Under the pieces are notes generated by a model that was not told where the DNA came from, searched no databases, and was given only the letters and a program-made list of their open reading frames with translations. The position numbers and the translations under genes are program-made. Below, one piece after another: positions 30,942-40,524 of a DNA stretch of 50,687 nt. This DNA comes from an uncultured Akkermansia sp. (GTDB lineage: Bacteria > Verrucomicrobiota > Verrucomicrobiia > Verrucomicrobiales > Akkermansiaceae), in assembly GCA_949296365.1 (NCBI GenBank), contig CASFPZ010000019.1:1-50687 (forward strand), written 5' to 3'. Numbering within the stretch: position 1 is the stretch's first letter; the number at the start of each line of letters is the position of its first letter.

Positions 30942-31820
30942 ATGGCCCTTAAGTTGCGAAGGCGTTGGAGATCGATGGGGAGACTAATCTTCGGCGCCGC
31001 GTTGTTGTTCGTGTTGGCGGTGGGCTGGGGGTGGATCTCCTCGTTATGGGTGCGAGTGGATACGGTGACGTGGATTGTGCCGGAGTGGAAAAATGCGGCG
31101 ATGTCGATGCGCTTAATCATTGTATCTGATCCGCATTGGAAACCTGGGGACGGAGAGAAAGTGCAAAAATTGGTGGAAAGTCTAAATGCTGAGGAGGTTG
31201 ATGCCGTGTTGCTGTTAGGCGATTTCCCGTACGGCAATGATTCGCAATCAGGCATGGATCCTAAACAATATGCGGCTCTTTTGAAGAAGTGCCGACATCC
31301 AATGTATGTGGTATTGGGAAATCATGATTCGTTGTATGGTTATGAGACGGTGCGCGATGCATTCCTTGCCGAGTCAATCCCCGTCCTCCAGGCTGAGTCG
31401 GTGATGTTGTACGGCGACCATGGGGAAACTTTGCAGCTGGGCGGGGTGGATGACATCCTGACTCGTCGAGATGATGTTCTGCGCCTCGGTGTCCCCAAGA
31501 GAAAACGAGCAGATGTCCCCTATATTCTGATGTCTCATACACATTACATCGCGTCGATCATCAAGCCCGAGTCTCGGCCTACTCTTGTCGTGAGCGGGCA
31601 TACTCATGGCGGACAGATTTGTTTGCCTGGGGGTACCGCTGTCGGAGAATTAGTGGGCAATTTGCGCAGTGACGAAGTAATGTCGGGGTTGCAGTACGTT
31701 AAATCTCAACCTGTCCTTATTTCTCGGGGCTTAGGTTATAGTATTTTACCCATTCGGTTGTTTTGCCCGCCTCAGTTGATTATTTTGGAACTTAAAAGCG
31801 GTTCTGTAAAAGCATCGTAA
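30942..31820 (+). CDS. Membrane-anchored metallophosphoesterase (YkuE/YaeI-like)
   Basis: A 292-residue protein with a positively charged N-terminus and one membrane segment at about residues 12-35. The calcineurin-like metal-binding series follows: SDPHW near 62, GDFPYG near 90, GNHDS near 126, SHTH near 197 and SGHTHGGQ near 215. These residues bind two metals for phosphoester hydrolysis. Relatives such as YkuE or LpxH-like enzymes act on membrane lipids or nucleotides, but the substrate here is unknown. AAGGAAAAAG precedes the ATG. It lies 30 bases after rnpB on the same strand and may share its transcript. Confidence 0.88.
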   Translation: MALKLRRRWRSMGRLIFGAALLFVLAVGWGWISSLWVRVDTVTWIVPEWKNAAMSMRLIIVSDPHWKPGDGEKVQKLVESLNAEEVDAVLLLGDFPYGNDSQSGMDPKQYAALLKKCRHPMYVVLGNHDSLYGYETVRDAFLAESIPVLQAESVMLYGDHGETLQLGGVDDILTRRDDVLRLGVPKRKRADVPYILMSHTHYIASIIKPESRPTLVVSGHTHGGQICLPGGTAVGELVGNLRSDEVMSGLQYVKSQPVLISRGLGYSILPIRLFCPPQLIILELKSGSVKAS

Positions 31821-31973
31821 ACGCAAAAAAAACTTAACTTGGCGTGTCTGTCGTTCCCTGTAACATCCCAAGGAGAATAAGTTCATAGACATGTTGTAAA
31901 TCTGTTTTGTGGAAGATTGAACAATGAATGTGTTGTAGTCTTTCTTATTTTTTGCCGGTGGAAGACTTTCAAA

Positions 31974-32002
31974 TTGACAAAGGAAAATGAATAGGTAAGA
32001 GT
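31974..32002 (+). promoter_or_regulatory. Possible promoter of the M60 peptidase gene
   Basis: TTGACA at 31974-31979 is a perfect -35 box. The -10 is poor (TAAGAG at 31996-32001, 16-base spacer). Its location 30-60 bases before the start codon is suitable. Confidence 0.35.
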
Positions 32003-32031
32003 GTTCAAGATTCTTTCCATTGTCGACTTTT

Positions 32032-34005
32032 ATGAAAAGAAAGGAATTATCTCATTATTTTGTACGAGGCGGTACATTTGTATGGTTTCTCGTGATGATT
32101 TTGGTTGGCGCTATTATTTGGGGTGGAGTGAAGATTCATCAAGATAAAGTTATGAAGGAACGCCTGGCCTACGAAGAACGCCAACGCCAAATTCGTGAAA
32201 AAAATGCTAGGACTCTTGAAGAGAACGAGCGAAAAATGCAGGAAATAAAAGAAAAGCGAGAAGCCGAACGCGCTCGTAAACAACAAGAAAGAGAAGAACT
32301 TCGCAAAAAACAGATTGAGGAACAGCGCAAGGCGGAAGAAGCCCAGCGTCGTGCAGCTGAAGAAGAAGAGGCCCGAAGACGTGCTCAAGAGGAGGCTGAC
32401 CGCCAAAGAGAACAGAATCAGGAAGACGACACTGGCGATGGAGAATCTCCAGATCCAAGTGAAATCAAAAGAGATTCTGTTTTCCCTGATCCTGTTAAAA
32501 ATCCTTTGCCTGACTTGAGTGTCTACGACCCCAAGTCGAAAGACGAAATCCCAATGGATGAAGATAAGGTCATCGGCAAGTGGTCTTGGGAATCTGCTGA
32601 AAAATACGATCTGCCTGATTTCCCAACTGAATCAAGTAAATGGAAAGACCGTAGCCAGGCTATTGCTATGGCGGAGAAATACGAAAAGTGGCGAAAAGAA
32701 GATTCAAAAATCAAGGCTAGCCCGTCTGCTAAAGATTTCCCAGGATTGCCCGAAGAAGGTGCTCCTTTAGTGACGAGAACAATTAAGATTGATTCTAATA
32801 TTTCTGGATGGCACAGTACGGGACTGTATGCGCCGCCAGGGGCTCAGATTACGTTTTCCATTGGGAGCGGTCCTAAAGATAAATTGAGTGTGCGCATTGG
32901 GTGTCATACTGACAATTTGATTCACAAAGAGGTGAATCAATGGATGCGTTTGCCGATCATGGGCAATACCAAGCGAGTCGTTAGGGGGCATTTGAAGTTG
33001 GCGGATCCTTGCGGTGGCCTCGTTTACGTTTGCGTTGATGGGGGCATTAAAAGAGGACGGACGTTTTCTGTTAAGATTTCCGGGGCAACTCCAGCTCCAT
33101 TGTACATCTTGGGTGAAACGACTCCTGAACAGTGGAAGAAACAACTTGAGGAAACCAAAGCGCCTTGGGGAGAAATTAGAACGCCTCGTCTTATCTTCAC
33201 GATGCCGACGGAGTCTTTGAAAAAGTGTGAAAAAATCAAAGAAGTTGCCGAACTCCTTCAGAAATGTATGGCTTTGCAGGATTGGGTTGCTGGTTGGGAT
33301 GAATTCCCGGATCGAATTAAGGCTCCGATGCGGTTTGTTGTAGACCGTCAGATTTCGATCGGCGCTGGGCACTCTGGTTATCCTGCTATGGGGTATATGG
33401 ATTGGGATGATGCCTTGGTAGACGGTTCGATTCTCACTTCCGGCAGTTGGGGCCTCTGGCACGAACTGGGTCATAATCACCAGGGGGCTCCTTTTGCCAT
33501 GGAGGGGCAGACTGAAGTCTCGGTGAATATCTTCTCCATGGTCTGTCAGGCTATGGGGGTCGGCATAAGCCCTACGGAAGTCCGTGGCATGTCTCCTGAT
33601 TCGATGGCCCCGGGTATGAGTACCTATATCACGGATAAGAACCTGACGTATAATACTGCTGAGAATATTACTCAGTTGTTCCTATGGGGGGAATTGATGT
33701 ATTATTTTGGCTGCGAATCATTCCGTAAAGTCAACCTCGAATACATCAAGCGCCCATACGACAATGGCACGACATCTGATAAGGAAAAATGGAATTGGGT
33801 GATGAAAACTTTTGGCAAAGTCCTCAAGAAAGACTTATCAATGTATTTTGAAGTTTGGAAGTTGCCCATCGACAAATCAACTCGCGGTCAGTTGAAAAAA
33901 TGGGATCATTGGCAACCGATCAAGAACTATCCGGGTTATTACTACGGTCTTGATGAAGGTGAACCTCTTCCTGAAGGGGCCGTACAACCCCGGGAAGACG
34001 ACTAA
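32032..34005 (+). CDS. Membrane-anchored M60-family metallopeptidase
   Basis: A 657-residue protein. Residues 15-37 form one membrane segment (TFVWFLVMILVGAIIWGGV). A long, strongly charged Glu/Arg/Lys coiled coil runs to about residue 130, then a linker. From about 250 a beta-rich M60 N-terminal region leads to the catalytic domain. The zinc motif is HELGHNHQ with His477, Glu478 and His481, and a downstream Glu lies in EGQTEVSVN, matching the M60 HExxH(8-24)E pattern. M60/enhancin-like peptidases cleave O-glycosylated mucins. Here the enzyme would be tethered to a membrane by a rod-like stalk. The start is ATG 32032, not the TTG at 32020. Confidence 0.86.
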   Translation: MKRKELSHYFVRGGTFVWFLVMILVGAIIWGGVKIHQDKVMKERLAYEERQRQIREKNARTLEENERKMQEIKEKREAERARKQQEREELRKKQIEEQRKAEEAQRRAAEEEEARRRAQEEADRQREQNQEDDTGDGESPDPSEIKRDSVFPDPVKNPLPDLSVYDPKSKDEIPMDEDKVIGKWSWESAEKYDLPDFPTESSKWKDRSQAIAMAEKYEKWRKEDSKIKASPSAKDFPGLPEEGAPLVTRTIKIDSNISGWHSTGLYAPPGAQITFSIGSGPKDKLSVRIGCHTDNLIHKEVNQWMRLPIMGNTKRVVRGHLKLADPCGGLVYVCVDGGIKRGRTFSVKISGATPAPLYILGETTPEQWKKQLEETKAPWGEIRTPRLIFTMPTESLKKCEKIKEVAELLQKCMALQDWVAGWDEFPDRIKAPMRFVVDRQISIGAGHSGYPAMGYMDWDDALVDGSILTSGSWGLWHELGHNHQGAPFAMEGQTEVSVNIFSMVCQAMGVGISPTEVRGMSPDSMAPGMSTYITDKNLTYNTAENITQLFLWGELMYYFGCESFRKVNLEYIKRPYDNGTTSDKEKWNWVMKTFGKVLKKDLSMYFEVWKLPIDKSTRGQLKKWDHWQPIKNYPGYYYGLDEGEPLPEGAVQPREDD

Positions 34006-34030
34006 CCCGTTTTTCGCCGGTAGCAAGTAC

Positions 34031-34071
34031 GACAAGGAAAAACTAGATGGATTTTGTGGTTTTTCCTTGTC
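34031..34071 (+). terminator. Intrinsic terminator of the M60 gene
   Basis: A 13-bp perfect stem GACAAGGAAAAAC/GTTTTTCCTTGTC (34031-34043 with 34059-34071) is followed by CTTTGTTGT, 26 bases after the M60 stop. Between it and 34216 I see only a short palindrome at the next start codon. Confidence 0.8.
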
Positions 34072-34216
34072 CTTTGTTGTCAAGAAGTTTTGTCCCCATT
34101 CTTCTTGTCAGAAGCATTTCAACAAAAACAAACGATTTAGTTGGCGAAATGTAAATTGAACATACCGACAGTGATTCTCTCGCCAAGAAACGTGCCTGAA
34201 CTAAAGCATATCAGAT

Positions 34217-35227
34217 ATGTCAGACATATTGGAGAACGACCTTCTTCGCCTTTCGCCGGGGCTATTGGCCATCTTGCTCAAAGATCATACGATGAGCAGG
34301 GGCGAATCTGTGCGCAATATTTTTTGGGCAACTTCCGATTATGAACACCTCGGCGCCGGATATGGCTACAACGACCCGATCCTTCCGGAACTGATCACAG
34401 GGGAGAATAGTCAGGTCATCATGCCGCGCATCCTGAAACACAAAGATACCCAGTCGGCGCGTGTCCGAGACATGGCAGAGGTGTTCACGCCCTCGTGGGT
34501 GTGCAACGTACAGAACAACCTCATTGACGAAGCGTGGTTCGCTCGTAAGGACGTGTTTAACACGGAATATACCTCAGAGGATGGTACGCACGGATGGAAG
34601 ATAAATCCGGACAAGATCACCTTCCCCGACGGGAAGACGTGGAAAGATTATGTCCGCGATACCCGGCTTGAAATCACCTGCGGCGAAGCTCCTTACATCG
34701 CCAGCCGCTACGATACCACGACGGGGGCGTCCATCCCTCTTGGCGAGCGCATCGGCCTGCTTGATCGCAAACTGCGTGTCGTCAGCGAGAATACAGACAC
34801 CTCCGGCCAGTGGCTGGAAGCCGCCCAAGAAGCCTACAAAAGCACCTACGCTTACGAGTGGCAGGGCGATAGCCTGCTCATTGCTCGCGAGTCCATGCTC
34901 TATTCCTTCATCGAGTATTATCGAGCCAAGTTCGGTAAGGAGCCTTTGCAAAAATCAGTCAATTACATCGCCTACATCATCTCATGGAATGTCTGGCAGA
35001 TGGACGGCCTGAAAGGCGTCGTTCCCGGGAGCTGCAAGGACAAGGTCCGCACAGAAATGTCTCTTTTCGGTGAGAGCACAGACGTTGTCACTCCTTGCGA
35101 AGGATGCCGCACAGACAACATCTTCAAGCACAACGGGACGTATTGCCTCATCAAGGACTGGTGGGCTAGAGACCCTCTGTCCGCTCGCAAAGGCAAGCGA
35201 ATCCGATTTATCGACCTCCTGAAATGA
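34217..35227 (+). CDS. Restriction-modification methylase-like subunit
   Basis: A 336-residue protein. It carries a methylase motif-X-like segment AEVFTPSWVCNVQNN (residues 87-101) and a probable motif I, RLEITCGEAPYIASRYD (150-166). No NPPY or DPPY catalytic motif is evident. Proteins like this are annotated as restriction endonuclease subunit M next to large helicase/Eco57I-type fusions, the arrangement seen here: its TGA stop is immediately followed by the ATG of the fusion gene. Inference: it complements the methylase or target-recognition part of the larger subunit. No clear Shine-Dalgarno precedes ATG 34217. A perfect 7-bp inverted repeat (34215-34229) covers the start codon. Confidence 0.72.
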   Translation: MSDILENDLLRLSPGLLAILLKDHTMSRGESVRNIFWATSDYEHLGAGYGYNDPILPELITGENSQVIMPRILKHKDTQSARVRDMAEVFTPSWVCNVQNNLIDEAWFARKDVFNTEYTSEDGTHGWKINPDKITFPDGKTWKDYVRDTRLEITCGEAPYIASRYDTTTGASIPLGERIGLLDRKLRVVSENTDTSGQWLEAAQEAYKSTYAYEWQGDSLLIARESMLYSFIEYYRAKFGKEPLQKSVNYIAYIISWNVWQMDGLKGVVPGSCKDKVRTEMSLFGESTDVVTPCEGCRTDNIFKHNGTYCLIKDWWARDPLSARKGKRIRFIDLLK

Positions 35228-38200
35228 ATGCCTATGAAATACTTCTCTCCCCTGAAATTGAAGCTGATATACGTGTTCCGCATTAACGATGCCGATCACA
35301 AGGGCTGCTTGAAAATAGGCGAAGCCACCTGTGACGATGAGTGTGTTATTGGGCTGGCTCCAAACAGTAAGCCCTTGAACGAGGCCGCAAAGAAACGTAT
35401 TAACCAGTATACGCAGACCGCTGGCATTCGTTATGAACTGCTCCACACAGAACTGACTCTGTACAATCGGGGCGGCCTGCGCTCGTTCAATGACAAGGAA
35501 ATCCATGCCGTATTAGAGCGTTCCGGAGTCAAGAGGAAAGTTTTTGGCAAAGTAAAGCGAACCAACGAATGGTTCATCACCACCCTGGATGTCGTGAAAC
35601 GCGCCATTGCCGCCGTCAAAGAGGGCAAGGAATCACTGTCGCCGGGCGAAGTGGCGCACGGGCGAAGCCCCATCATTTTCCGCCCCGAACAGCAGGAAGC
35701 CATTGACAAGACCAAGCGTCAGTTCAAGAAAGGTAACCAGATGCTTTGGAACGCCAAAATGCGTTTTGGCAAGACCTTATCCGCCTTGCAGGTGGTCAAG
35801 GAAATGGATTTCCGGAGGACGCTGATCCTGACTCACCGCCCTGTTGTGGACAGTGGATGGTTTGAGGATTTCGGCAAAATTTTCTACGACAGCACCAATT
35901 TTGCCTACGGCTCGAAGAACAATGGAGACAGCCATGAAAGTCTTGAACGGCGAACAAAAACTGGCGACCTGCATTATGTTTACTTCGCCTCCATGCAAGA
36001 TTTGCGCGGCTCGGAACTGGTGGGTGGTAACTTCGACAAGAATGACAAAGTGTTCGCCACGCCTTGGAACTTGATTATCGTGGACGAGGCACATGAGGGC
36101 ACACAGACAGAACTTGGCAAAGCGGTGATGGCGGAGTTGGTCAAGGTGGACACGAAGGTTCTCCGGCTCAGCGGTACGCCATTTAACCTGTTGGACGATT
36201 TCAAGGAGGACGAAATCTATACGTGGGACTACGTGATGGAGCAACGTGCCAAGCAGGAATGGGACAAGTCACACTTCGGCGACCCGAATCCTTACGCGCC
36301 ATTGCCCGTTATGAATATTTATACCTACGACCTTGGTCGTTTGTTCAAGGAGTTTTCCGATGAAGACGTAGCATTTAATTTTCGCGAGTTCTTCCGGGTA
36401 AGTGAAGATGGTGGCTTTTCCCACGAACGGGATGTTTCCGCCTTCCTCAACCTGTTGACCAAAGAGGACAAGGGAAGCTGTTACCCTTTCGCTAGCGAGG
36501 AATACCGCAACATCTTCCGGCATACGCTGTGGATGCTTCCGGGAGTGAAAGAGGCTAAGGCGCTCAGTACGTTATTGCAGCAGCATCCGGTATTCCAGCA
36601 TTTTACCATCGTCAATGTGGCGGGTAACGGCGATGAGAACGAGGAAAGCCGCGATGCCTTGGAGGCAGTAAACAACGCCATCGGTAAAGATCCTGAGGCG
36701 ACTCGCTCCATCACCCTGTCCTGCGGCCGTTTGACCACGGGCGTAAGCGTTCCGGCCTGGACGGCCGTATTCATGCTGTCCGGTTCTTACAACACGGCGG
36801 CATCCAGCTATATGCAGACCATTTTCCGGGTGCAGACTCCTGCCACCATCAATGGGCGTGTGAAAGAACAATGTTACGTGTTCGATTTTGCCCCCGATCG
36901 CACCTTGCGTGTGCTTGCCGAGACCGCCAAGATTTCTTCCAAGGCGGGTAAGACCTCGCAGGACGATCGCAAGATTATGGGCGACTTCCTCAATTTCTGT
37001 CCGGTCATTTCCATCGAAGGTTCCCGGATGGACAAATTTGATGTGTCGCGTATGCTGGAAGAACTCAAAAAAGTCTATGTGGAGCGAGTGGTGCGCAACG
37101 GATTCGAGGACAACAGCCTTTACAACGATGAGTTGCTGAAGTTGGGCGACGTGGAATTGAAAGAGTTTGAAGACTTGAAAAAGATCATCGGCCAGACCAA
37201 GGCCATGCCCAAAACCAATCAGGTGGACATCAACAACCAAGGGCTGAATAATGAAGAATACGAGGAAAAAGAGAAGCTGGAGAAGAAACCCAAGAAAGAG
37301 CTGACCGAAGAAGAAAAACGCAGGTTAGAGGAACTGAAAAAGAAGACGAAGAATCGTGAGGCAGCTATTTCTATCCTCCGTGGCATTTCCATCCGCATGC
37401 CGCTGCTCATCTATGGGGCAGAATTGGACAACGAGGAAGAAGAAATCACCATCGACAACTTCGCCGAGAAGATTGACCCGCGCTCTTGGGAGGAATTTAT
37501 GCCCAAAGGTGTGAGCAAACAGAAGTTCAACGCTTTCAAGAAATATTACGACCCAGACATCTTCCGGGCGGCGGGCAAACGCATCCGTGCGATGGTCAAG
37601 GCTGCGGACAGGCTGACTGTAGAAGAACGCATCGGGCGCATCACGGCCATCTTCAGCACCTTCCGCAATCCCGACAAGGAAACGGTGCTTACACCGTGGC
37701 GCGTGGTGAATATGCACTTGGGCGACTGCCTGGGCGGTTATAACTTCTTTGACAAATCATACGAGCATACCCTTGACGAGCCGCGTTTCATCGACCACGA
37801 CCAAGTGACGGCTGATGTCTTCACGCCTAACGCCAAAATTTTGGAGATCAACTCCAAGTCCGGTTTGTATCCGCTTTACATGGCTTACGGCATCTATCGG
37901 GAGCGGCTGAAAGATTTGATTATTTCCGCTGATTCGTTGGAAGAACAGCAGGCTGTGTGGGATGAGGTTGTAGCGGAAAATATTTTCGTGGTCTGCAAAA
38001 CACCGATGGCAAAGAGCATCACCAAACGGACACTCGTGGGCTTCCGTAAAACTAAAGTGAACACACGATATTTTGAGGATTTAATCAACCAAATTAAGAA
38101 CAAGCCCCAGAACTTCATCGAAAAGATGGCAAAAGGACGCTCGTTCTGGAAAGCTAATGATGATGACAATATGAAATTCAATGCAATAGTGGGAAATCCA

Positions 38201-39160
38201 CCGTACCAGGTTATGGATGGAGGGGCTGGTGCTTCAGCAAAGCCAGTTTACAACTTATTTGTGGATATTGCAAAGAAGCTAAAAGCAGAGTACATTAGTA
38301 TGATTATGCCCGCACGTTGGTATGCTGGAGGAAAGGGATTGGATGAATTTAGGGATGATATGTTAAAAGACAAATCTATGTCCCTACTTGTTGATTATTT
38401 CGATGCGACTGATGTATTCCCTCGAATAGATATATCTGGAGGTATTTGCTATTTTTTGTGGGATAAAAATCATCAAGATAATTGCAGAGTCATTACAAGC
38501 AGGCAAGGAAAACGCAACGAATTGATTCGTCCTCTCCTTGAACAAGGAAACAATACTTTTATCCGTTTTAACGAGGCTGTATCAATCTTACGAAAGACAT
38601 CTATTAGAGAAAATGATAATTTTTCTAAGTTGGTTAGTTCGCGTAAACCATTTGGAATAGCAACAGACGTTCAACTGTCACAACAGCAGATTGATAGCAC
38701 TAAAATATACGCTTATCCCAATGATGGTTTTGTTAGACGCAATGAAGTAAAATCAAATATTGAATGGATTGACTGTTACAAGGTTTACATCTCTTACGCT
38801 TATGGAGAACGTGGTGATTTCCCCTATTTCGTTATAGGAAAGCCATTTTTAGGCGAACCCAACACTTGTTGTAGTGAAACCTATCTTGTAATTGCGCCTA
38901 ATGAACAAATACAGTATTGTATGAATGTCATCAAATATCTTAAAACTAAGTTCTTACGCTTTCTTGTGTTGCTAAAAAAGAATACGCAACATGCAACAAG
39001 CAAAGTGTATGCATTTGTTCCGATTCAAAATTTCACCGTCAATAGCGATATAGATTGGAGCAAATCTATTCCCGAAATAGACCAACAGCTCTATATGAAA
39101 TACCATTTAACCGATGAAGAAATTACATTTATTGAAAAGATGATAAAGCCAATGCAGTGA
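35228..39160 (+). CDS. GIY-YIG nuclease / SF2 helicase / Eco57I-like methylase fusion (restriction-modification enzyme)
   Basis: A 1310-residue protein with several functions. Residues about 10-130 resemble a T5orf172/GIY-YIG nuclease (LIYVFRI, GCLKIGEAT, EWFITTLD). Residues about 150-610 are an SF2 helicase: FRPEQQEAI, NAKMRFGKTLSAL near 180, IIVDEAHEGTQT near 285, LSGTPFNL near 315. A charged Glu/Lys linker lies near 680-715. The methylase part has motif-I-like AKILEINSKSGLYPLYMAYG near 868 and NPPY at 990-993, which would methylate adenine N6. The last 320 or so residues are the presumed target-recognition part. Base composition falls sharply near 38150, exactly where the cassette-like 3' part begins. 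It is directly downstream of, and coupled to, the M-like subunit. Confidence 0.85.
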   Translation: MPMKYFSPLKLKLIYVFRINDADHKGCLKIGEATCDDECVIGLAPNSKPLNEAAKKRINQYTQTAGIRYELLHTELTLYNRGGLRSFNDKEIHAVLERSGVKRKVFGKVKRTNEWFITTLDVVKRAIAAVKEGKESLSPGEVAHGRSPIIFRPEQQEAIDKTKRQFKKGNQMLWNAKMRFGKTLSALQVVKEMDFRRTLILTHRPVVDSGWFEDFGKIFYDSTNFAYGSKNNGDSHESLERRTKTGDLHYVYFASMQDLRGSELVGGNFDKNDKVFATPWNLIIVDEAHEGTQTELGKAVMAELVKVDTKVLRLSGTPFNLLDDFKEDEIYTWDYVMEQRAKQEWDKSHFGDPNPYAPLPVMNIYTYDLGRLFKEFSDEDVAFNFREFFRVSEDGGFSHERDVSAFLNLLTKEDKGSCYPFASEEYRNIFRHTLWMLPGVKEAKALSTLLQQHPVFQHFTIVNVAGNGDENEESRDALEAVNNAIGKDPEATRSITLSCGRLTTGVSVPAWTAVFMLSGSYNTAASSYMQTIFRVQTPATINGRVKEQCYVFDFAPDRTLRVLAETAKISSKAGKTSQDDRKIMGDFLNFCPVISIEGSRMDKFDVSRMLEELKKVYVERVVRNGFEDNSLYNDELLKLGDVELKEFEDLKKIIGQTKAMPKTNQVDINNQGLNNEEYEEKEKLEKKPKKELTEEEKRRLEELKKKTKNREAAISILRGISIRMPLLIYGAELDNEEEEITIDNFAEKIDPRSWEEFMPKGVSKQKFNAFKKYYDPDIFRAAGKRIRAMVKAADRLTVEERIGRITAIFSTFRNPDKETVLTPWRVVNMHLGDCLGGYNFFDKSYEHTLDEPRFIDHDQVTADVFTPNAKILEINSKSGLYPLYMAYGIYRERLKDLIISADSLEEQQAVWDEVVAENIFVVCKTPMAKSITKRTLVGFRKTKVNTRYFEDLINQIKNKPQNFIEKMAKGRSFWKANDDDNMKFNAIVGNPPYQVMDGGAGASAKPVYNLFVDIAKKLKAEYISMIMPARWYAGGKGLDEFRDDMLKDKSMSLLVDYFDATDVFPRIDISGGICYFLWDKNHQDNCRVITSRQGKRNELIRPLLEQGNNTFIRFNEAVSILRKTSIRENDNFSKLVSSRKPFGIATDVQLSQQQIDSTKIYAYPNDGFVRRNEVKSNIEWIDCYKVYISYAYGERGDFPYFVIGKPFLGEPNTCCSETYLVIAPNEQIQYCMNVIKYLKTKFLRFLVLLKKNTQHATSKVYAFVPIQNFTVNSDIDWSKSIPEIDQQLYMKYHLTDEEITFIEKMIKPMQ

Positions 39161-39462
39161 TGAATTGAACAGGCTTACAGAATTAAGCTATTCGATTCCG
39201 GGCAGCGGTGGCGGTGACGATCCAGACACGCGACCTAGCTCGTCCGCCGCAGTCCCCCAAGTACCATGGCGAGTGGATCAAGTCCAGAATTAGCTGTATA
39301 TCACGAACAATCATTATTTCTTCCACTCATCCAGGTGTGGAGGAAAGTATCACAGGTCGGAACATCTGACGTATTTTTTGTTAACGCCACACGCAGACGT
39401 TGACTTGTCAACCTCAGTTTTGATGGCTTTGTAGCCCCCCATAACACCATCACCGTAACAAC
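39161..39462. other. Spacer between the RM gene and cassette 1
   Basis: A 302-base stretch with no recognisable gene. Its first half is GC-rich and its second half AT-rich, suggesting it is a junction of unrelated pieces. No promoter or Shine-Dalgarno sequence is visible before the cassette start. Confidence 0.5.
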
Positions 39463-40512
39463 ATGAAATTCAATGCAGTAGTGGGCAATCCACCGTATCA
39501 AGAAATTGTTGAACAAAAGGAAAGTTCTAATGGGCAAAAAGTGAGTGTTAGCATCTTTCAATACTTCCAAATAATTAGTGAAAAATTAGGGAAATATACG
39601 TCGTTAATTTACCCCGGAGCAAGGTGGATTCATAGGTCTGGGAAGGGGTTGGAAAAGTTCGGATTAGCACAAATAAATGACAATCATTTAGCGTTGCTTG
39701 AATTTTTCCCTCGTTCAACTGATATATTCAAGGAGGTTGCCATTGCAGATGGTCTGTCTATCGTGTTGAAAGATATGACAAAAGCAGATCCAGGTTTTAC
39801 ATATCGCTATTCAAAGAATGGAAAAGTAATTTCTATCGATGCAGAGAATCCGGGCGATGATTTATTTTCACTCAACCCTAATAATAACGAGATTATTAGA
39901 AAACTGAATGAGGTTATTAAGAGATATGGATGTTTGCACGAGTCTGTCCTTCCTCGTAGTTTGTTTTCCGTGGAGAGTGATTTTGTTGAAAAGAACCCAT
40001 CTCTCGTAAGAGAATATAATGATGGAGACTATTTTAATCCAGATACAGAAATCAAGTTGTTTACTAATGACAAGTCTGGGAAAAGTGGGCGTGCTCGTTG
40101 GTTTGTTGCCAACAAAAATGTCATTTCTTCCGGAAAGGAGTATTTAGGACGTTGGAAAGTCGTGGTTTCAAGCGCCAATGCCGGTGGACAAAAACGAAAC
40201 AATCAGATAGCAGTCATAGACAACCACAGCGCGTTTGGACGTTCGCGAGTAGCTTTGAAAACTTTTGAAACAGAAAGGGAAGCGCATAATTTTTTCCAAT
40301 ATGCAACTAGCGAAATAATACGTTTTGCTTTCTTGATGACAGATGAATCCTTGACCTCTTTGGCTAAAAAGGTTCCCGATTTGTTAGACTATACTGATAA
40401 TAATGGCTTAATTGACTATTATAGAGATGTTAATATGCAGTTATACAAGTTCTTTAGAATAGATGACGCACAAAAACAATATATAAAAGAAGTACTTTCC
40501 ACAAAAAAGTAA
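39463..40512 (+). CDS. Silent specificity cassette 1 (NPPY motif plus alternative target-recognition half)
   Basis: An intact 349-codon frame beginning MKFNAVVGNPPYQ, the same motif found at residue 982 of the upstream fusion protein. It represents only the C-terminal methylase/target-recognition part. The motif I and motif X found upstream in the complete system are missing, so it should not methylate alone. After the first 13 residues it diverges from the fusion. Its second half (from SDFVEKNPSLV) is almost identical to cassette 2. No Shine-Dalgarno or promoter is seen. Just after the stop the same frame continues as KYHLIDEEYGF, resembling KYHLTDEEI at the end of the fusion. It could be a donor for recombination, a trans-acting specificity subunit, or a relic. 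Confidence 0.7.
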   Translation: MKFNAVVGNPPYQEIVEQKESSNGQKVSVSIFQYFQIISEKLGKYTSLIYPGARWIHRSGKGLEKFGLAQINDNHLALLEFFPRSTDIFKEVAIADGLSIVLKDMTKADPGFTYRYSKNGKVISIDAENPGDDLFSLNPNNNEIIRKLNEVIKRYGCLHESVLPRSLFSVESDFVEKNPSLVREYNDGDYFNPDTEIKLFTNDKSGKSGRARWFVANKNVISSGKEYLGRWKVVVSSANAGGQKRNNQIAVIDNHSAFGRSRVALKTFETEREAHNFFQYATSEIIRFAFLMTDESLTSLAKKVPDLLDYTDNNGLIDYYRDVNMQLYKFFRIDDAQKQYIKEVLSTKK

Positions 40513-40524
40513 CCCAAATATCAC

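Noticed and set aside
36572..37240. Minus-strand open frame opposite the RM helicase part
   Set aside because: The plus strand carries clear helicase motifs, and the antisense translation has no family features.
39161..39462. Recombination site or recombinase gene associated with the cassettes
   Set aside because: No inverted repeats, shared site other than the NPPY-coding segment, or recombinase gene could be identified in the window. If shuffling occurs it would rely on homology or on an enzyme encoded elsewhere.
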